Part shown: piece by piece, positions 24,052 to 32,277 of the stretch
Position numbering within the stretch: the stretch's first letter is position 1
How the letters are laid out: each line of letters starts with the position of its first letter
Assembly (NCBI GenBank): GCA_020632755.1
Contig: JACKEY010000006.1
Coordinates: forward strand, 434,001-498,000
Length of the DNA: 64,000 bases
Reading direction: 5' to 3'
DNA from: Alphaproteobacteria bacterium
GTDB lineage: Bacteria > Myxococcota_A > UBA796 > UBA2385
Translations under genes and position numbers: made by a program
The notes under the pieces: model-generated
Database searches by the model: none
What the model was told of the DNA's origin: nothing
What the model saw: only the letters and a program-made list of their open reading frames with translations

Positions 24052-26565
24052 GTGGGCAGGCGCACGCCAGTGCTGGTCGAAGTCGAGCTGGGGCAGATCG
24101 ATCTGCGGGTCCGGGAGCTGCACCGGCACGACGGGGTCGTGGTGCCGCTCACTCCGACCGAGGCCGACCTGATCGCCTTCCTGTCGGCGGCCGGGGGCGC
24201 CGACGTGCCGCGCGCGGAGCTGCTGCGCGAGGTGTGGGGCTACCGTGAGGGCGTGCGCACGCGGACCATCGACACGACGATGCGGCGGCTGCGGGCCAAG
24301 CTCGAGCGAGTGCCGGGATCGCCGCGGCACCTGCGCACGGTCAAGGGGGTGGGCTACCGCTTCTCGCCGCTGGACGAAGCCGCGGGCCCGTCGCGGATCG
24401 GCGCCGGCCTGGACCGGTTCGTGGGTCGGTCCGACGAGCTCTCGCTGCTGGATCGCCTCGAAGCGGGCGGCGACCGGCTGATCACCCTGTGGGGCCCGGG
24501 CGGGGCCGGCAAGACGCGGCTGGCCCGGCAGTGGCTGCAGGGGCGGCACGCGCTCGCGGTCGAGCTCGCGGCGGTCGACAGCGTCGACGACGTGGTCGGC
24601 GCCGTCTGCATGGCGGCGGGCCTCGCCCATGCACCCGTCGAGCGGCTGCTGCTGGCCCTGGAGCGCCGGGGTGTGCGCTGGCTGCTCCTCGACGATGTGC
24701 AGCACCTCCTCCCCCAGGCTGCGCCCCTCATCCGTGCCCTGTCATCGGGGGCCCTGCGGGTGCTGGTCACCAGCCGCCTGCGGCTCTCCCTCGACGGCGA
24801 GACCCCGGTCGCGATCGCGGCGCTGCCGGCGGTCGACGCCCTCGCCCTGCTTCGCGCCCGGGCGCCCGCGGCCCTGGCGGATCACGACGACACCGAGCTC
24901 ATGGGGCTGGTCAACGCCCTCGACGGCGTGCCGCTGGCCCTCGAGCTGGCCGCCCGTCAGGCCGATCTGCTGGGCGTAGGCGAGCTGCTGGCCCGCCTGC
25001 CCGCGGTCCTGGACGCCGAGCCCCTCGACACCTGCCTGCAGTGGTCCTGGGACGCCTTGTCGCCCGCCGACCGCGACGCCCTGCAGGCCCTGTCCGTGTT
25101 CGCCGACGACTTCGGCGTGGCGGCCGCCGAAGCCGTGGTCGGCTCAGCCGACGCCCTGGCGCGGCTGCAGGTCCTGCGGGACCACTCCTGGCTGCAGGTG
25201 CGACGCCGGGTCGGCGGACGCCGGCGGCTCGGCCTGCTGGCGCCACAGCGTGCGATGGTCCGCCGCCGGGTGGGCCACGACGCGGCCGCGGCGCTGCGCA
25301 TGGCCCGCCACTACGCAGCCGGCAACACGCCGGACGCTCGCGACCGCCGGGCCCGGGGGGACGGGCGGGACCTGGCGGCCCTCGCGGCCTCGCGCTGGAA
25401 CCTGCTCGCCGCCATCGCCGCCGCCCGTGCCCAGGGAGAACCCGAGCTCGCCGCCCACTGCGCCCTGGTGACCCACGAGGCGACCCGCCTGGAAGCTCCC
25501 CTGCCGGGCCTGGAAGCCCACTTCGCCGCCCTCGACGGGGTGGTGGCCGAGCCCGTCCTGGCCGGGCGCGTGGCCCTGGCGCGGGCCGGCATGCTGCGGC
25601 GCCGCGGTGATCTCGACGGATCGCTGGCCCGTGGCCTGCAGGTCGTCGCGACCAGCCAGGGAGAGGTGCACGCCGAAGCGCTGCTCTTCGTGGCCGTGGC
25701 CCGCATGGAACAGGGCGACACGGCGGCGGCCGAGACGGACCTCGTCGCGGCGGCGGCCGCGGCGGCGCCGATCCCGCGGCTCCAGGGGCTGGTCGCTCTC
25801 AACCACGGCAACCTCTGCCTGCACGCGGGGCGGCTCGAAGAAGCCACCGAGCGGCTGGCGACGGCCGTCGCCCTGCTGCGCCGCCACGGCTACCAGCGGC
25901 TCGCCGCCCTGGCCCTCGGCAACCTGGCCAGTGTGCAGCACGAGCGCGGCGAGCTGGACGCGGCCGAAGACGGCTACCGCGAGGCCCTGGCCCTGCACCG
26001 CTCCCTGGGCAATCGCCGCGACGGCGCCCTGGTCGAGACCAACCGCGGCCTGCTGCGCCTGGATCGCGGCGAGATCGAGGCAGCGCGAGATCACCTGCGT
26101 CTGGCCATCGCCTCGCACCGCCGCCTGGGCCAGCCTCGGGGCGAGGCGCTGTCGCTGATCTTCCTGGCCGAGGCGGAGCGCCTGCGCGGCCGGCCCGCTG
26201 ACGCCCTGGCCCTCGCGATCGAGGCCCGGGACCTTGCGGCCCACGTCGGCCTGGGCGCCGTCGACGCCGTGGCCCAGGCCCTGGTGGCCGAGCTCTCGCC
26301 CGGCGACGACGGCGTGCAGCGGCTGTCCGACGCCATCGACGTGTTGGAGCAGGCTGACGCGGCCATCGACGCCGAGGTCGCCCGCTGCCGGCTGGGCCGC
26401 CTGCACCTGGCCCAGGGCCGGCCCACTCCCGCCGGCGCCTGCCTGGAGCGGGCCCGCGCCGTCCAGGAACGCCGCGGCATCGGGCAGCGCAGCGAGCTCG
26501 GGCGGGCGGTGGCCGAGCTCGCCGCCCTGCTCGACCGGCAGGGGGACGGTACATTGGGCCGGTGA
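24052..26565 (+). CDS. SARP/AfsR-like regulator: winged helix, AAA-type ATPase, TPR repeats
   Basis: An 837-residue regulator. Residues 10-105 form an OmpR/PhoB-type DNA-binding domain (PLTPTEADLIAFL, VRTRTIDTTMRRLRAKL, VKGVGYRF). Residues about 120-400 form a STAND-type ATPase with Walker A GPGGAGKT (148-155), Walker B LLLDDVQ and GVPLALELAARQ. The C-terminal 400 residues are TPR helices (ALGNLASVQHERGELDAAEDGY and further copies). Such proteins switch on specialised-metabolite or peptide clusters in response to a ligand. The start is GTG 24052 with AGGAGG 3 nt before it; GTG 24001 is an alternative. It lies between the HxsB operon and its own downstream radical SAM genes and is translationally coupled to the next gene, so it is the best candidate for control of the whole locus. 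Confidence 0.88.
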   Translation: MGRRTPVLVEVELGQIDLRVRELHRHDGVVVPLTPTEADLIAFLSAAGGADVPRAELLREVWGYREGVRTRTIDTTMRRLRAKLERVPGSPRHLRTVKGVGYRFSPLDEAAGPSRIGAGLDRFVGRSDELSLLDRLEAGGDRLITLWGPGGAGKTRLARQWLQGRHALAVELAAVDSVDDVVGAVCMAAGLAHAPVERLLLALERRGVRWLLLDDVQHLLPQAAPLIRALSSGALRVLVTSRLRLSLDGETPVAIAALPAVDALALLRARAPAALADHDDTELMGLVNALDGVPLALELAARQADLLGVGELLARLPAVLDAEPLDTCLQWSWDALSPADRDALQALSVFADDFGVAAAEAVVGSADALARLQVLRDHSWLQVRRRVGGRRRLGLLAPQRAMVRRRVGHDAAAALRMARHYAAGNTPDARDRRARGDGRDLAALAASRWNLLAAIAAARAQGEPELAAHCALVTHEATRLEAPLPGLEAHFAALDGVVAEPVLAGRVALARAGMLRRRGDLDGSLARGLQVVATSQGEVHAEALLFVAVARMEQGDTAAAETDLVAAAAAAAPIPRLQGLVALNHGNLCLHAGRLEEATERLATAVALLRRHGYQRLAALALGNLASVQHERGELDAAEDGYREALALHRSLGNRRDGALVETNRGLLRLDRGEIEAARDHLRLAIASHRRLGQPRGEALSLIFLAEAERLRGRPADALALAIEARDLAAHVGLGAVDAVAQALVAELSPGDDGVQRLSDAIDVLEQADAAIDAEVARCRLGRLHLAQGRPTPAGACLERARAVQERRGIGQRSELGRAVAELAALLDRQGDGTLGR

Positions 26566-27581
26566 GCTCCTCCCCCACCGGCTTCGTGCCCAGCGACACG
26601 CAGATCACCGAGGTCGGCCTCCCCCCGGGGGCCACCCCGTGGATCGGGCCGCGCGGTCAGGTCATGGAGCGCCTCGAGCTGCACCTGACCTACCACTGCC
26701 CCGAGCGCTGCCTGTTCTGCAGCGAAGACCACCGGATGCAGCGGTACAACGCCTTCCCGGTCACCTGGGGGCGCGTCGCGAAGGTGCTGCGCCTGCACGC
26801 CGAGCGCGGCGTCAAGGCGGTGCACTTCACCGGCGGAGAGCCGACCATCCATCCGCGGTTCATCGAGGTGCTGCAGCTGGCCCGCAAGCTCGGCATGCGG
26901 ACCAGCATCGGCACCATCGGCACCATGCTGGCCCGCCCGGACTTCGCGGAGCGGGCCCTGCCCTGGCTGGACGAGGCGCTGTTCAGCGTGCACGGCCCCA
27001 CGGCCGCGGTGCACGACGCCATGGCCGGCCGCGACGGCAGCTTCGAGCGCGTCACCGCCGCCATGCGCAACGCCCGCCGCATCCGCCCGGACTTCTCGCT
27101 GTTCGCCAACACCGTCATCACCGCCCGCAACATCGAGCACCTGCCCGACACCGTCGGCATGCTCGGCGAGCTCGGCGCCCGGCTCATCGTGGTGAGCAAC
27201 CTGACGGCCGAAGGCGGCGGCTTCGACCGCTACGGCGACCTGGCCCCCAGCCTGGACGCCATGGCCCGCATCCTGCCGACCACCCCCGCGCGGGCCCCCG
27301 ACGCCGTGCTGCGTTTCTTCGGCGTGCCGATGTGCCTGCTGGGCGAGCACTGGCCGAACAGCAACGACCTGCACTGGGATCCCCGCGTCACCGTCGAGTG
27401 GCAGTCGGCTCCGGGCAAGGTCGCCTTCGCCGGCATCTACTCGTGGGCCCCCGACCGCAAGCGGGTGCACCCCCCGGCCTGCGCCGGCTGCACCCGCCAG
27501 GACGTCTGCATGGGCGTCAACGACGCCTACGTCGAGCACTTCGGCACCGCTGCCCTGCGACCCTTCGGGAGCGGCGAGTGA
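26562..27581 (+). CDS. Radical SAM/twitch enzyme coupled to the regulator
   Basis: A 339-residue enzyme starting at GTG 26562, overlapping the regulator stop (GTGA). Cys46, Cys50 and Cys53 form CPERCLFC, followed by FTGGEPTIHP and a SVHGPTAAVHD segment similar to the SLHGHT stretch of other enzymes in the locus. Four C-terminal cysteines (PMCLL, then CAGCTRQDVC) form a twitch-type site with the same CX2CX5C spacing as its neighbours. It belongs to the same broad subfamily as the enzymes at 9896 and 28521. The substrate is unknown; peptide modification is inferred from the context. Confidence 0.85.
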   Translation: MSSSPTGFVPSDTQITEVGLPPGATPWIGPRGQVMERLELHLTYHCPERCLFCSEDHRMQRYNAFPVTWGRVAKVLRLHAERGVKAVHFTGGEPTIHPRFIEVLQLARKLGMRTSIGTIGTMLARPDFAERALPWLDEALFSVHGPTAAVHDAMAGRDGSFERVTAAMRNARRIRPDFSLFANTVITARNIEHLPDTVGMLGELGARLIVVSNLTAEGGGFDRYGDLAPSLDAMARILPTTPARAPDAVLRFFGVPMCLLGEHWPNSNDLHWDPRVTVEWQSAPGKVAFAGIYSWAPDRKRVHPPACAGCTRQDVCMGVNDAYVEHFGTAALRPFGSGE

Positions 27582-28501
27582 GCGACGGGCCCCAGCGGGC
27601 GCCGGATCACGTGCCCGCCGAGGTGGTCGTCGACCGCGAGCTGGTGGCCCGGCTCGTCGCATCCCAGTTCCCCGACCTGGCAGGCGAGCCGGTGCGGTTC
27701 GTGGCCGAGGGCTGGGACAACGCCGTCTTCCGCGTGGGCGAGGCGCTGGCCGCGCGGGTGCCGCGGCGTGCGCTGGGGGTCGAGTGGCTGGAGAAGGAGG
27801 CCCGCTGGCTGCCGGTCCTGGCCGGGGCGCTGCCGGTGCCGGTGCCGGTGGCCGTGCACCGGGGGAGGGCAGGGGAGGGCTACCCCTGGCCGTGGCTGCT
27901 GGTGCCGTGGTTCGAGGGCGATCTCGCCGGCCACGCGCCCCTCGATGCGGAGGAGGGCGCCGACGCCCTGGCCGACGTGCTGCGGGCCCTGCACCAGCCG
28001 GCCCCCGACCAGGCGCTCGTCGATCCGCTCGTCGCCAACCCGTTCCGCGACGTCACCATCGCCGACCGGCGCGAAGCCGTGGAGCGGCTGTTCGACCGCC
28101 ACCCGGACGTGCCCGTCGCGCCCCTGCGGGCCGTGCTGGCGGCCGCCTGCGAGGCGCCGGCCCACGACGGCCCCCGGCGGTGGACCCACGGCGATCTGCA
28201 CCCCTTCAACGTCCTCACGCGGAGCGGGCGCCTGGCGGCCGTCATCGACTGGGGCGACCTGTACGCCGGCGATCCGGCGCCGGATCTGGCCGGGGTCTTC
28301 GCGCTGCTCCCGCCCGCCGCCCACCCGCGGGTCCGCGAGCGCCTCGACCACGACAGCGCCACCTGGGCCCGTGGCGCAGGCTGGGCCGTGTTCTTCGGGA
28401 TGATGCTCCTCGACGCCGGCCGACGCGGCGTCGGCCCGGCCTTCGAGGCCGCCGGCCGCCGCACCCTCGACCACCTGCTGGCCTCTTCGATCCGCCCCTG
28501 A
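27578..28501 (+). CDS. Aminoglycoside phosphotransferase-like kinase
   Basis: A 307-residue protein starting at GTG 27578, overlapping the preceding stop. It has the catalytic HGDLHPFNVL (HxDxxxxN) and metal-binding VIDWGD motifs, an N-terminal lobe (EGWDNAVFRVGEALAARVPRR) and HQP linker of the APH/choline-kinase fold. Related proteins phosphorylate small molecules, antibiotics or, in a few cases, proteins or peptides. It is sandwiched between two radical SAM genes in a coupled operon. It could therefore phosphorylate the modified peptide (the Ser-rich core is a possible target) or give self-protection, or it may be an unrelated passenger. The kinase fold is clear; the role is not. Confidence 0.85.
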   Translation: MSDGPQRAPDHVPAEVVVDRELVARLVASQFPDLAGEPVRFVAEGWDNAVFRVGEALAARVPRRALGVEWLEKEARWLPVLAGALPVPVPVAVHRGRAGEGYPWPWLLVPWFEGDLAGHAPLDAEEGADALADVLRALHQPAPDQALVDPLVANPFRDVTIADRREAVERLFDRHPDVPVAPLRAVLAAACEAPAHDGPRRWTHGDLHPFNVLTRSGRLAAVIDWGDLYAGDPAPDLAGVFALLPPAAHPRVRERLDHDSATWARGAGWAVFFGMMLLDAGRRGVGPAFEAAGRRTLDHLLASSIRP

Positions 28502-28520
28502 CGGCGCTACACTGCCCCCG

Positions 28521-29636
28521 ATGTCCCAGCCCGCCCTGCACGCCCCCGTGACCCTCGACGGCAACCAGCCGCACAATCCCGACCGGGATCGGCGCAAGAA
28601 CGTCGAGATCAACATCGGCAAGGCCTGCAACAACCGCTGCGTCTTCTGCATCGACGGGCTGCCCAAGCGCGAAGACCGCAGCTACATGCCGTGGCCCGCC
28701 ATGCAGCGCGAGCTCGAGCGCTACCACGCCGACGGCTACCGCAGCGTCGGCTTCCTGGGCGGCGAGCCGACGACCTACCCGAAGATCTGCGACTCCGTGG
28801 CCTACGCGCGGGAGCTCGGCTTCACCCGCATCGCCATCGCGACGAACGCGACCAAGCTGCGCCTGCCGCACTTCACCGACCGCATCCTGGACGCAGGCCT
28901 GACCCGGGTCACGATCTCGATGCACGGTCACACCGCCGAGCTCGAAGACAAGCTGACCCGCGTGCCGGGCAACTTCGAGAAGAAGGTCGCGGCCATCCGC
29001 TACCTCAAGCACAAGCAGCAGACCGAGGGCCACCTGCCGGACGGCCTGTCCGTCAACATCGTGCTCAACGGCTGGAACTACCGGCACCTGCCCAAGATGA
29101 TGCAGTTCTTCTACGACCGCATGGGACTGGACGATCTGCGCATCAACTTCATCCGGCCGGAAGGCTACGCCGAAGGCGACGCCGACCTGACGCCCCGCTA
29201 CCCGGACGTCGTGCCCTACCTGGTGAAGGCCATCGTGCTCAACGAGCACCACTTCCAGAAGACCTTCACCTTCGGCGGCTTCCCGATGTGCGTGCTGCCG
29301 CGCCAGCTCCGCGGCAGCGAGACCCTGCTGCGCAAGTACATGGGCGAGTACCGCGATCTGTCGACGGCCTGCTCCATCCGCAGCGGGGGCGGCGACGTCA
29401 TCCCGCCGGGAAAGGTCCCCCCCGGTCAGGGCCGCGGCAAGCAGTACCCCTCGACCGTGGTCGAGTTCAGCGCCGCGGAACAGCGCGCGCGCTTCAACTG
29501 GCAGGACCGCAAGCGCCACGACCTCAAGGATCAGCCCGACGCCTGCCTGCGCTGCAAGCTCGAGCCGGTCTGCGAGGGGGTGTGGAAGGGCTACCTGGAC
29601 ATCTGGGGCGACGGGGAATTCCAGCCGGTCCCCTGA
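28521..29636 (+). CDS. Radical SAM/twitch enzyme, last gene of the regulator operon
   Basis: A 371-residue enzyme with Cys36, Cys40 and Cys43 (CNNRCVFC), FLGGEPTTYP and SMHGHTAELEDKLTRVPGNF, closely comparable to the same region of the enzyme at 9896. The auxiliary set consists of FPMCVL, TACSIR and CLRCKLEPVC. A stretch rich in Gly/Pro (about 292-312) between the second and last cysteine groups is unlike its relatives. It follows the kinase gene after 19 bp. A hairpin lies 5 bp after its stop and probably ends the operon that starts at 24052. Confidence 0.85.
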   Translation: MSQPALHAPVTLDGNQPHNPDRDRRKNVEINIGKACNNRCVFCIDGLPKREDRSYMPWPAMQRELERYHADGYRSVGFLGGEPTTYPKICDSVAYARELGFTRIAIATNATKLRLPHFTDRILDAGLTRVTISMHGHTAELEDKLTRVPGNFEKKVAAIRYLKHKQQTEGHLPDGLSVNIVLNGWNYRHLPKMMQFFYDRMGLDDLRINFIRPEGYAEGDADLTPRYPDVVPYLVKAIVLNEHHFQKTFTFGGFPMCVLPRQLRGSETLLRKYMGEYRDLSTACSIRSGGGDVIPPGKVPPGQGRGKQYPSTVVEFSAAEQRARFNWQDRKRHDLKDQPDACLRCKLEPVCEGVWKGYLDIWGDGEFQPVP

Positions 29637-29640
29637 GCGG

Positions 29641-29655
29641 CGCCGCCGAGCGGCG
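29641..29655 (+). terminator. Short GC hairpin after the last radical SAM gene
   Basis: CGCCGC and GCGGCG pair perfectly around a 3-nt loop, 4 nt beyond the stop at 29636. It is the likely 3' end structure of the regulator operon; no T tract follows. Confidence 0.45.
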
Positions 29656-29680
29656 TGGAACGGCCGTGCTCCGACGCCCA

Positions 29681-29743
29681 CTGTCAGGTCGCTGACAGAA
29701 CAATTCACGGTTCCACGCGACCGCGCTGTCGTACCATCGACAG
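29681..29743. promoter_or_regulatory. Two related inverted repeats in the promoter region of a small gene
   Basis: CTGTCAG-GTCG-CTGACAG (29681-29698) and CTGTCG-TACCAT-CGACAG (29726-29743) are perfect inverted repeats sharing CTGTC half-sites, about 45 bp apart, ahead of ATG 29761. The TACCAT between the second pair could be a -10 element, so a repressor on this site would block transcription. The region also contains AACAATTCAC, unusually A/T-rich here. Confidence 0.55.
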
Positions 29744-29760
29744 ACCTCGCGGGAGGGGCC

Positions 29761-30006
29761 ATGACACAGCAAGAGGAGGGGATTCTCGGCATCGATCAGG
29801 GCGGTGACGACACCGTCCAGGCGGTACAATTCGTGCCTGCCACGCCGGCCGCGACGGCCTACGCCGCCCGGCAGACGACCGAAGACGGCAAGGTCCGCGT
29901 GATGATCGATCCCTGTGGGCGGATCGCGGGCTTCACCTTCCGCGACGAGCGGGGGCGCTGCATGTGGCGGGCCTTCCCGGGCTTCGAGCACGGCGTCGAG
30001 CGTTAG
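29761..30006 (+). CDS. Small conserved-looking protein, unknown function
   Basis: An 81-residue acidic protein with a good ribosome-binding site (GGAGG 4 nt before ATG 29761) and two inverted repeats upstream, so it is likely real and regulated. The N-terminal half is Gln/Asp-rich and Ala/Thr-rich. The C-terminal half reads as a small beta domain (GKVRVMIDPCGRIAGFTFRDERGRCMW) with two cysteines. There is no signal peptide. It lies just after the radical SAM locus and could be a second substrate or a small regulator, but nothing in it matches a known precursor. It may equally belong with the thioesterase gene 25 bp downstream. Confidence 0.6.
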   Translation: MTQQEEGILGIDQGGDDTVQAVQFVPATPAATAYAARQTTEDGKVRVMIDPCGRIAGFTFRDERGRCMWRAFPGFEHGVER

Positions 30007-30031
30007 ATCCGGGGTCCGCCCCGGAGCTTCC

Positions 30032-30532
30032 GTGTCCGACTCGCCCCTCCGCCCGCGCGACACGCGGGTCGAGATGACCCAGATCGTGCTGCCCGTGCAC
30101 ACGAACAACCATGGCACCGTCTTCGGCGGGCAGATCGCGGCCTGGATCGACATCTGCGCCGCGGTCAGCGCCCAGCGCTACAGCCGCGGCGCGGTGGTCA
30201 CGGCCAGCATCGACCAGCTGCACTTCCTGGCGGGGGTCAAGCAGGGCATGGTCGTCATCCTGCAGAGCCAGGTGAACCAGGCCTGGCACAGCTCGATGGA
30301 GGTCGGCGTCCGCATCGAGGCGGAAGAGCCGATGACCGGCGAGCGGGCGCACTGCTGCTCGGCCTACCTGACCTTCGTGGCCCTCGACGAGCAAGGCGGC
30401 AAGCGCCCCGTGCCGGCCTTCGATCCCGGGGACGACCCCGAGTGCCGCCGCCGCGCAGAACAGGCCGAGGTCCGGCGCCAGGTGCGCCTGCAGATGCGCC
30501 GGATGCGCGTCAGCCGCGACGTCGCCGGCTGA
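30032..30532 (+). CDS. Acyl-CoA thioesterase-like hotdog protein
   Basis: A 166-residue cytoplasmic protein starting at GTG 30032 with CGGAG 5 nt upstream. It has the hotdog-fold pattern of YciA/acyl-CoA hydrolases: IVLPVHTNNHGTVFGGQIAAWID, then ASIDQLHFLAGVKQGM and HSSMEVGVRIEAEEP. The HTNNHGTVFGG segment carries the usual catalytic Asn/Asp-type position near the central helix. These enzymes hydrolyse acyl-CoA esters. The C-terminal tail is Arg-rich (RRQVRLQMRRMR). Its 3' end overlaps the convergent sulfatase-fold gene by 23 bp. Confidence 0.88.
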   Translation: MSDSPLRPRDTRVEMTQIVLPVHTNNHGTVFGGQIAAWIDICAAVSAQRYSRGAVVTASIDQLHFLAGVKQGMVVILQSQVNQAWHSSMEVGVRIEAEEPMTGERAHCCSAYLTFVALDEQGGKRPVPAFDPGDDPECRRRAEQAEVRRQVRLQMRRMRVSRDVAG

Positions 30533-32072
30533 GCCCGAGCAGCGCCAGCAGCGCCCCCAGCGTGGCCCCGACCGCCCCGCGCCCGGCCCCCGCCGCTGCA
30601 CAGCCGCCGGGCTCGGGGTCGGTGACGCCCAGCGCGTCTTCGCAGGCGGTGACCAGGGGGTGGGTCTCGTCGGCGATCTCGCTGTACCAGGTGTCGGCCA
30701 GCACCCACGTGCAGGTGGTCTCGCGCAGGGCCGCCAGCCCGGCCGGATCCGCCTCGGCCAGGTTCTCGTGCTCGAGCGGGTCCGCGGCGTGGTCGTACAG
30801 CTCTTCGTAGGCCCCCGGGAAGCGCTGGTCGCCCCCCTGGCCGTAGGGGCTGCACTCGTCGGTGCCCTCGTGCACGTCCAGGATGTAGCGGCGCCCGTCC
30901 TGGACGACGCCGGCGGCGCCGAGCCCCCGCTCGAAGAAGGCCGGCCGCGCCTCGAGGGCGCCGTCGCGGAGCTCGTCGACGCGGGTCTCGCCGTCCCGGT
31001 AGGCGTCCCAGCCGATGCCCGCCAGGTCGGCGATGGTCGGCGCCAGATCGACCTGCGACACCGTCGTGTCGTGCCAGGCCACCGGCAGGCGGCCCGGCGC
31101 GTGGATCACCGTCGCCACCTGCAGCACCGGCTGGTACGGCGAGCAGGAGTGGTGGAAGTAGCTGTGGTGCTCGCCGAGCTCCTCGCCGTGGTCGGACGTG
31201 AACACCAGCACCAGGTCCTCGTCCCGCCCGACCTCGGTCAGCGTGTCGAGCAGCAGCCCCAGCTGGCGGTCCATCTCCACGACCTGGCTCGCGTAGGTCG
31301 CCTCCAGGTGGCGCAGATCTTCGTCATCGAGCGGCCGGCCCTCCAGGGTCCACTGGTCCAGCGCGGTGTCGTCCGCCGGGTCCAGCTCGCCCTCGTAGGT
31401 GTCGGGGTGGAGCACGTCGTAGTGCTCCGCCACAGGCTCGAAGGGGTCGTGGGGGTTCATCAGGTGCAGCCACAGGAACAGCGGCTCGTCGGCGTCCCGG
31501 GCCCGGATGCTCGCGGTGGCCTGCGTGACCAGCGCCTCGTCCCGCTGCAGCTGGCTGAGCGGCAGATCGGGCTCCTCGATGTCCCAGGTGCAGACGCGCT
31601 CGTCGATGCCCCGGTCGATGAACTGGCAGGTGTTCGCGGCGTAGCCGAGGGTGGTGTAGCCGGCGGCCTGGAACATCTCGGGCAGGATGGGATTCCAGGG
31701 GCTCTCCCAGCCGCGGTTGTCGCGCACCCCGTGCACCCGCGGCCAGGCCCCGCTGGTCAGCGAGCTGACCGCGACGCTGGTCATGCCCCGGACGCTCTGG
31801 GTGTCGGCCAGCACGGTCGATGTGTCCATCAGGGCTGCCAGCCGCGGCGTCGTGTCCCAGCCGCGGGCCTGCCAGGGGCTCAGCTGGCGCCGGGCGAGGG
31901 TGTCGACCACGACGACGACCACGGTCTTCGCCCGCTCGCCGCGGGCCTCGATGGGGCGAGGGGCGCGCAGGGGAGGCGTCCCGCTGTCCTGGGAGGACGC
32001 GCAGGACAGCATCGTCTGGACGGGCAGCAGGAGGGGCAGCAGGACGGGCAGCAGGACGGGCACGGCAGACAC
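30510..32072 (-). CDS. Sulfatase-fold exported protein with MYXO-CTERM tail
   Basis: A 520-residue protein. The start chosen is GTG 32072, giving a clean signal sequence (VLLPVLLPLLLPVQTMLSC, a possible though imperfect lipobox); an ATG at 32165 would add 31 basic residues. Metal-binding motifs of the alkaline-phosphatase superfamily are present: VVVVVVDTLARR, LVFTSDHGEELGEHH and HDTTVSQVDLAPTIADLAG. The sulfatase signature C/S-x-P-x-R is missing; the matching place reads SVRGMTSVAVSSLTSG, so a Thr or Ser may be the nucleophile and true sulfatase activity is doubtful. The end (GGCAAAG, hydrophobic helix, LSRRRRG) is a MYXO-CTERM-type sorting tail for surface anchoring. Confidence 0.88.
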   Translation of the reverse strand: MSAVPVLLPVLLPLLLPVQTMLSCASSQDSGTPPLRAPRPIEARGERAKTVVVVVVDTLARRQLSPWQARGWDTTPRLAALMDTSTVLADTQSVRGMTSVAVSSLTSGAWPRVHGVRDNRGWESPWNPILPEMFQAAGYTTLGYAANTCQFIDRGIDERVCTWDIEEPDLPLSQLQRDEALVTQATASIRARDADEPLFLWLHLMNPHDPFEPVAEHYDVLHPDTYEGELDPADDTALDQWTLEGRPLDDEDLRHLEATYASQVVEMDRQLGLLLDTLTEVGRDEDLVLVFTSDHGEELGEHHSYFHHSCSPYQPVLQVATVIHAPGRLPVAWHDTTVSQVDLAPTIADLAGIGWDAYRDGETRVDELRDGALEARPAFFERGLGAAGVVQDGRRYILDVHEGTDECSPYGQGGDQRFPGAYEELYDHAADPLEHENLAEADPAGLAALRETTCTWVLADTWYSEIADETHPLVTACEDALGVTDPEPGGCAAAGAGRGAVGATLGALLALLGLSRRRRG

Positions 32073-32277
32073 CGTAGCCGGACTGCGGCGCTCCAGGGGC
32101 CCGCGCGAAGTGCCGTACCACACGGGTCTTGCACCCACCTGACGCCTCCGACACGCAACCGTCACGGGCTGCGCTATGATGCGCGCGAATCGCGGCGTGC
32201 GCGGCCCGTCCCGGGCCTCGCCACCGACAGCTCCTCCCGGTGCCCCTCACCGACCGGTCCGCCCCCCGGAGACACCC

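Noticed and set aside
29761..30006. Second precursor peptide of the radical SAM locus
   Set aside because: There is no repeat, no double-glycine before a core and no signature motif, so it is kept only as a small unknown protein.
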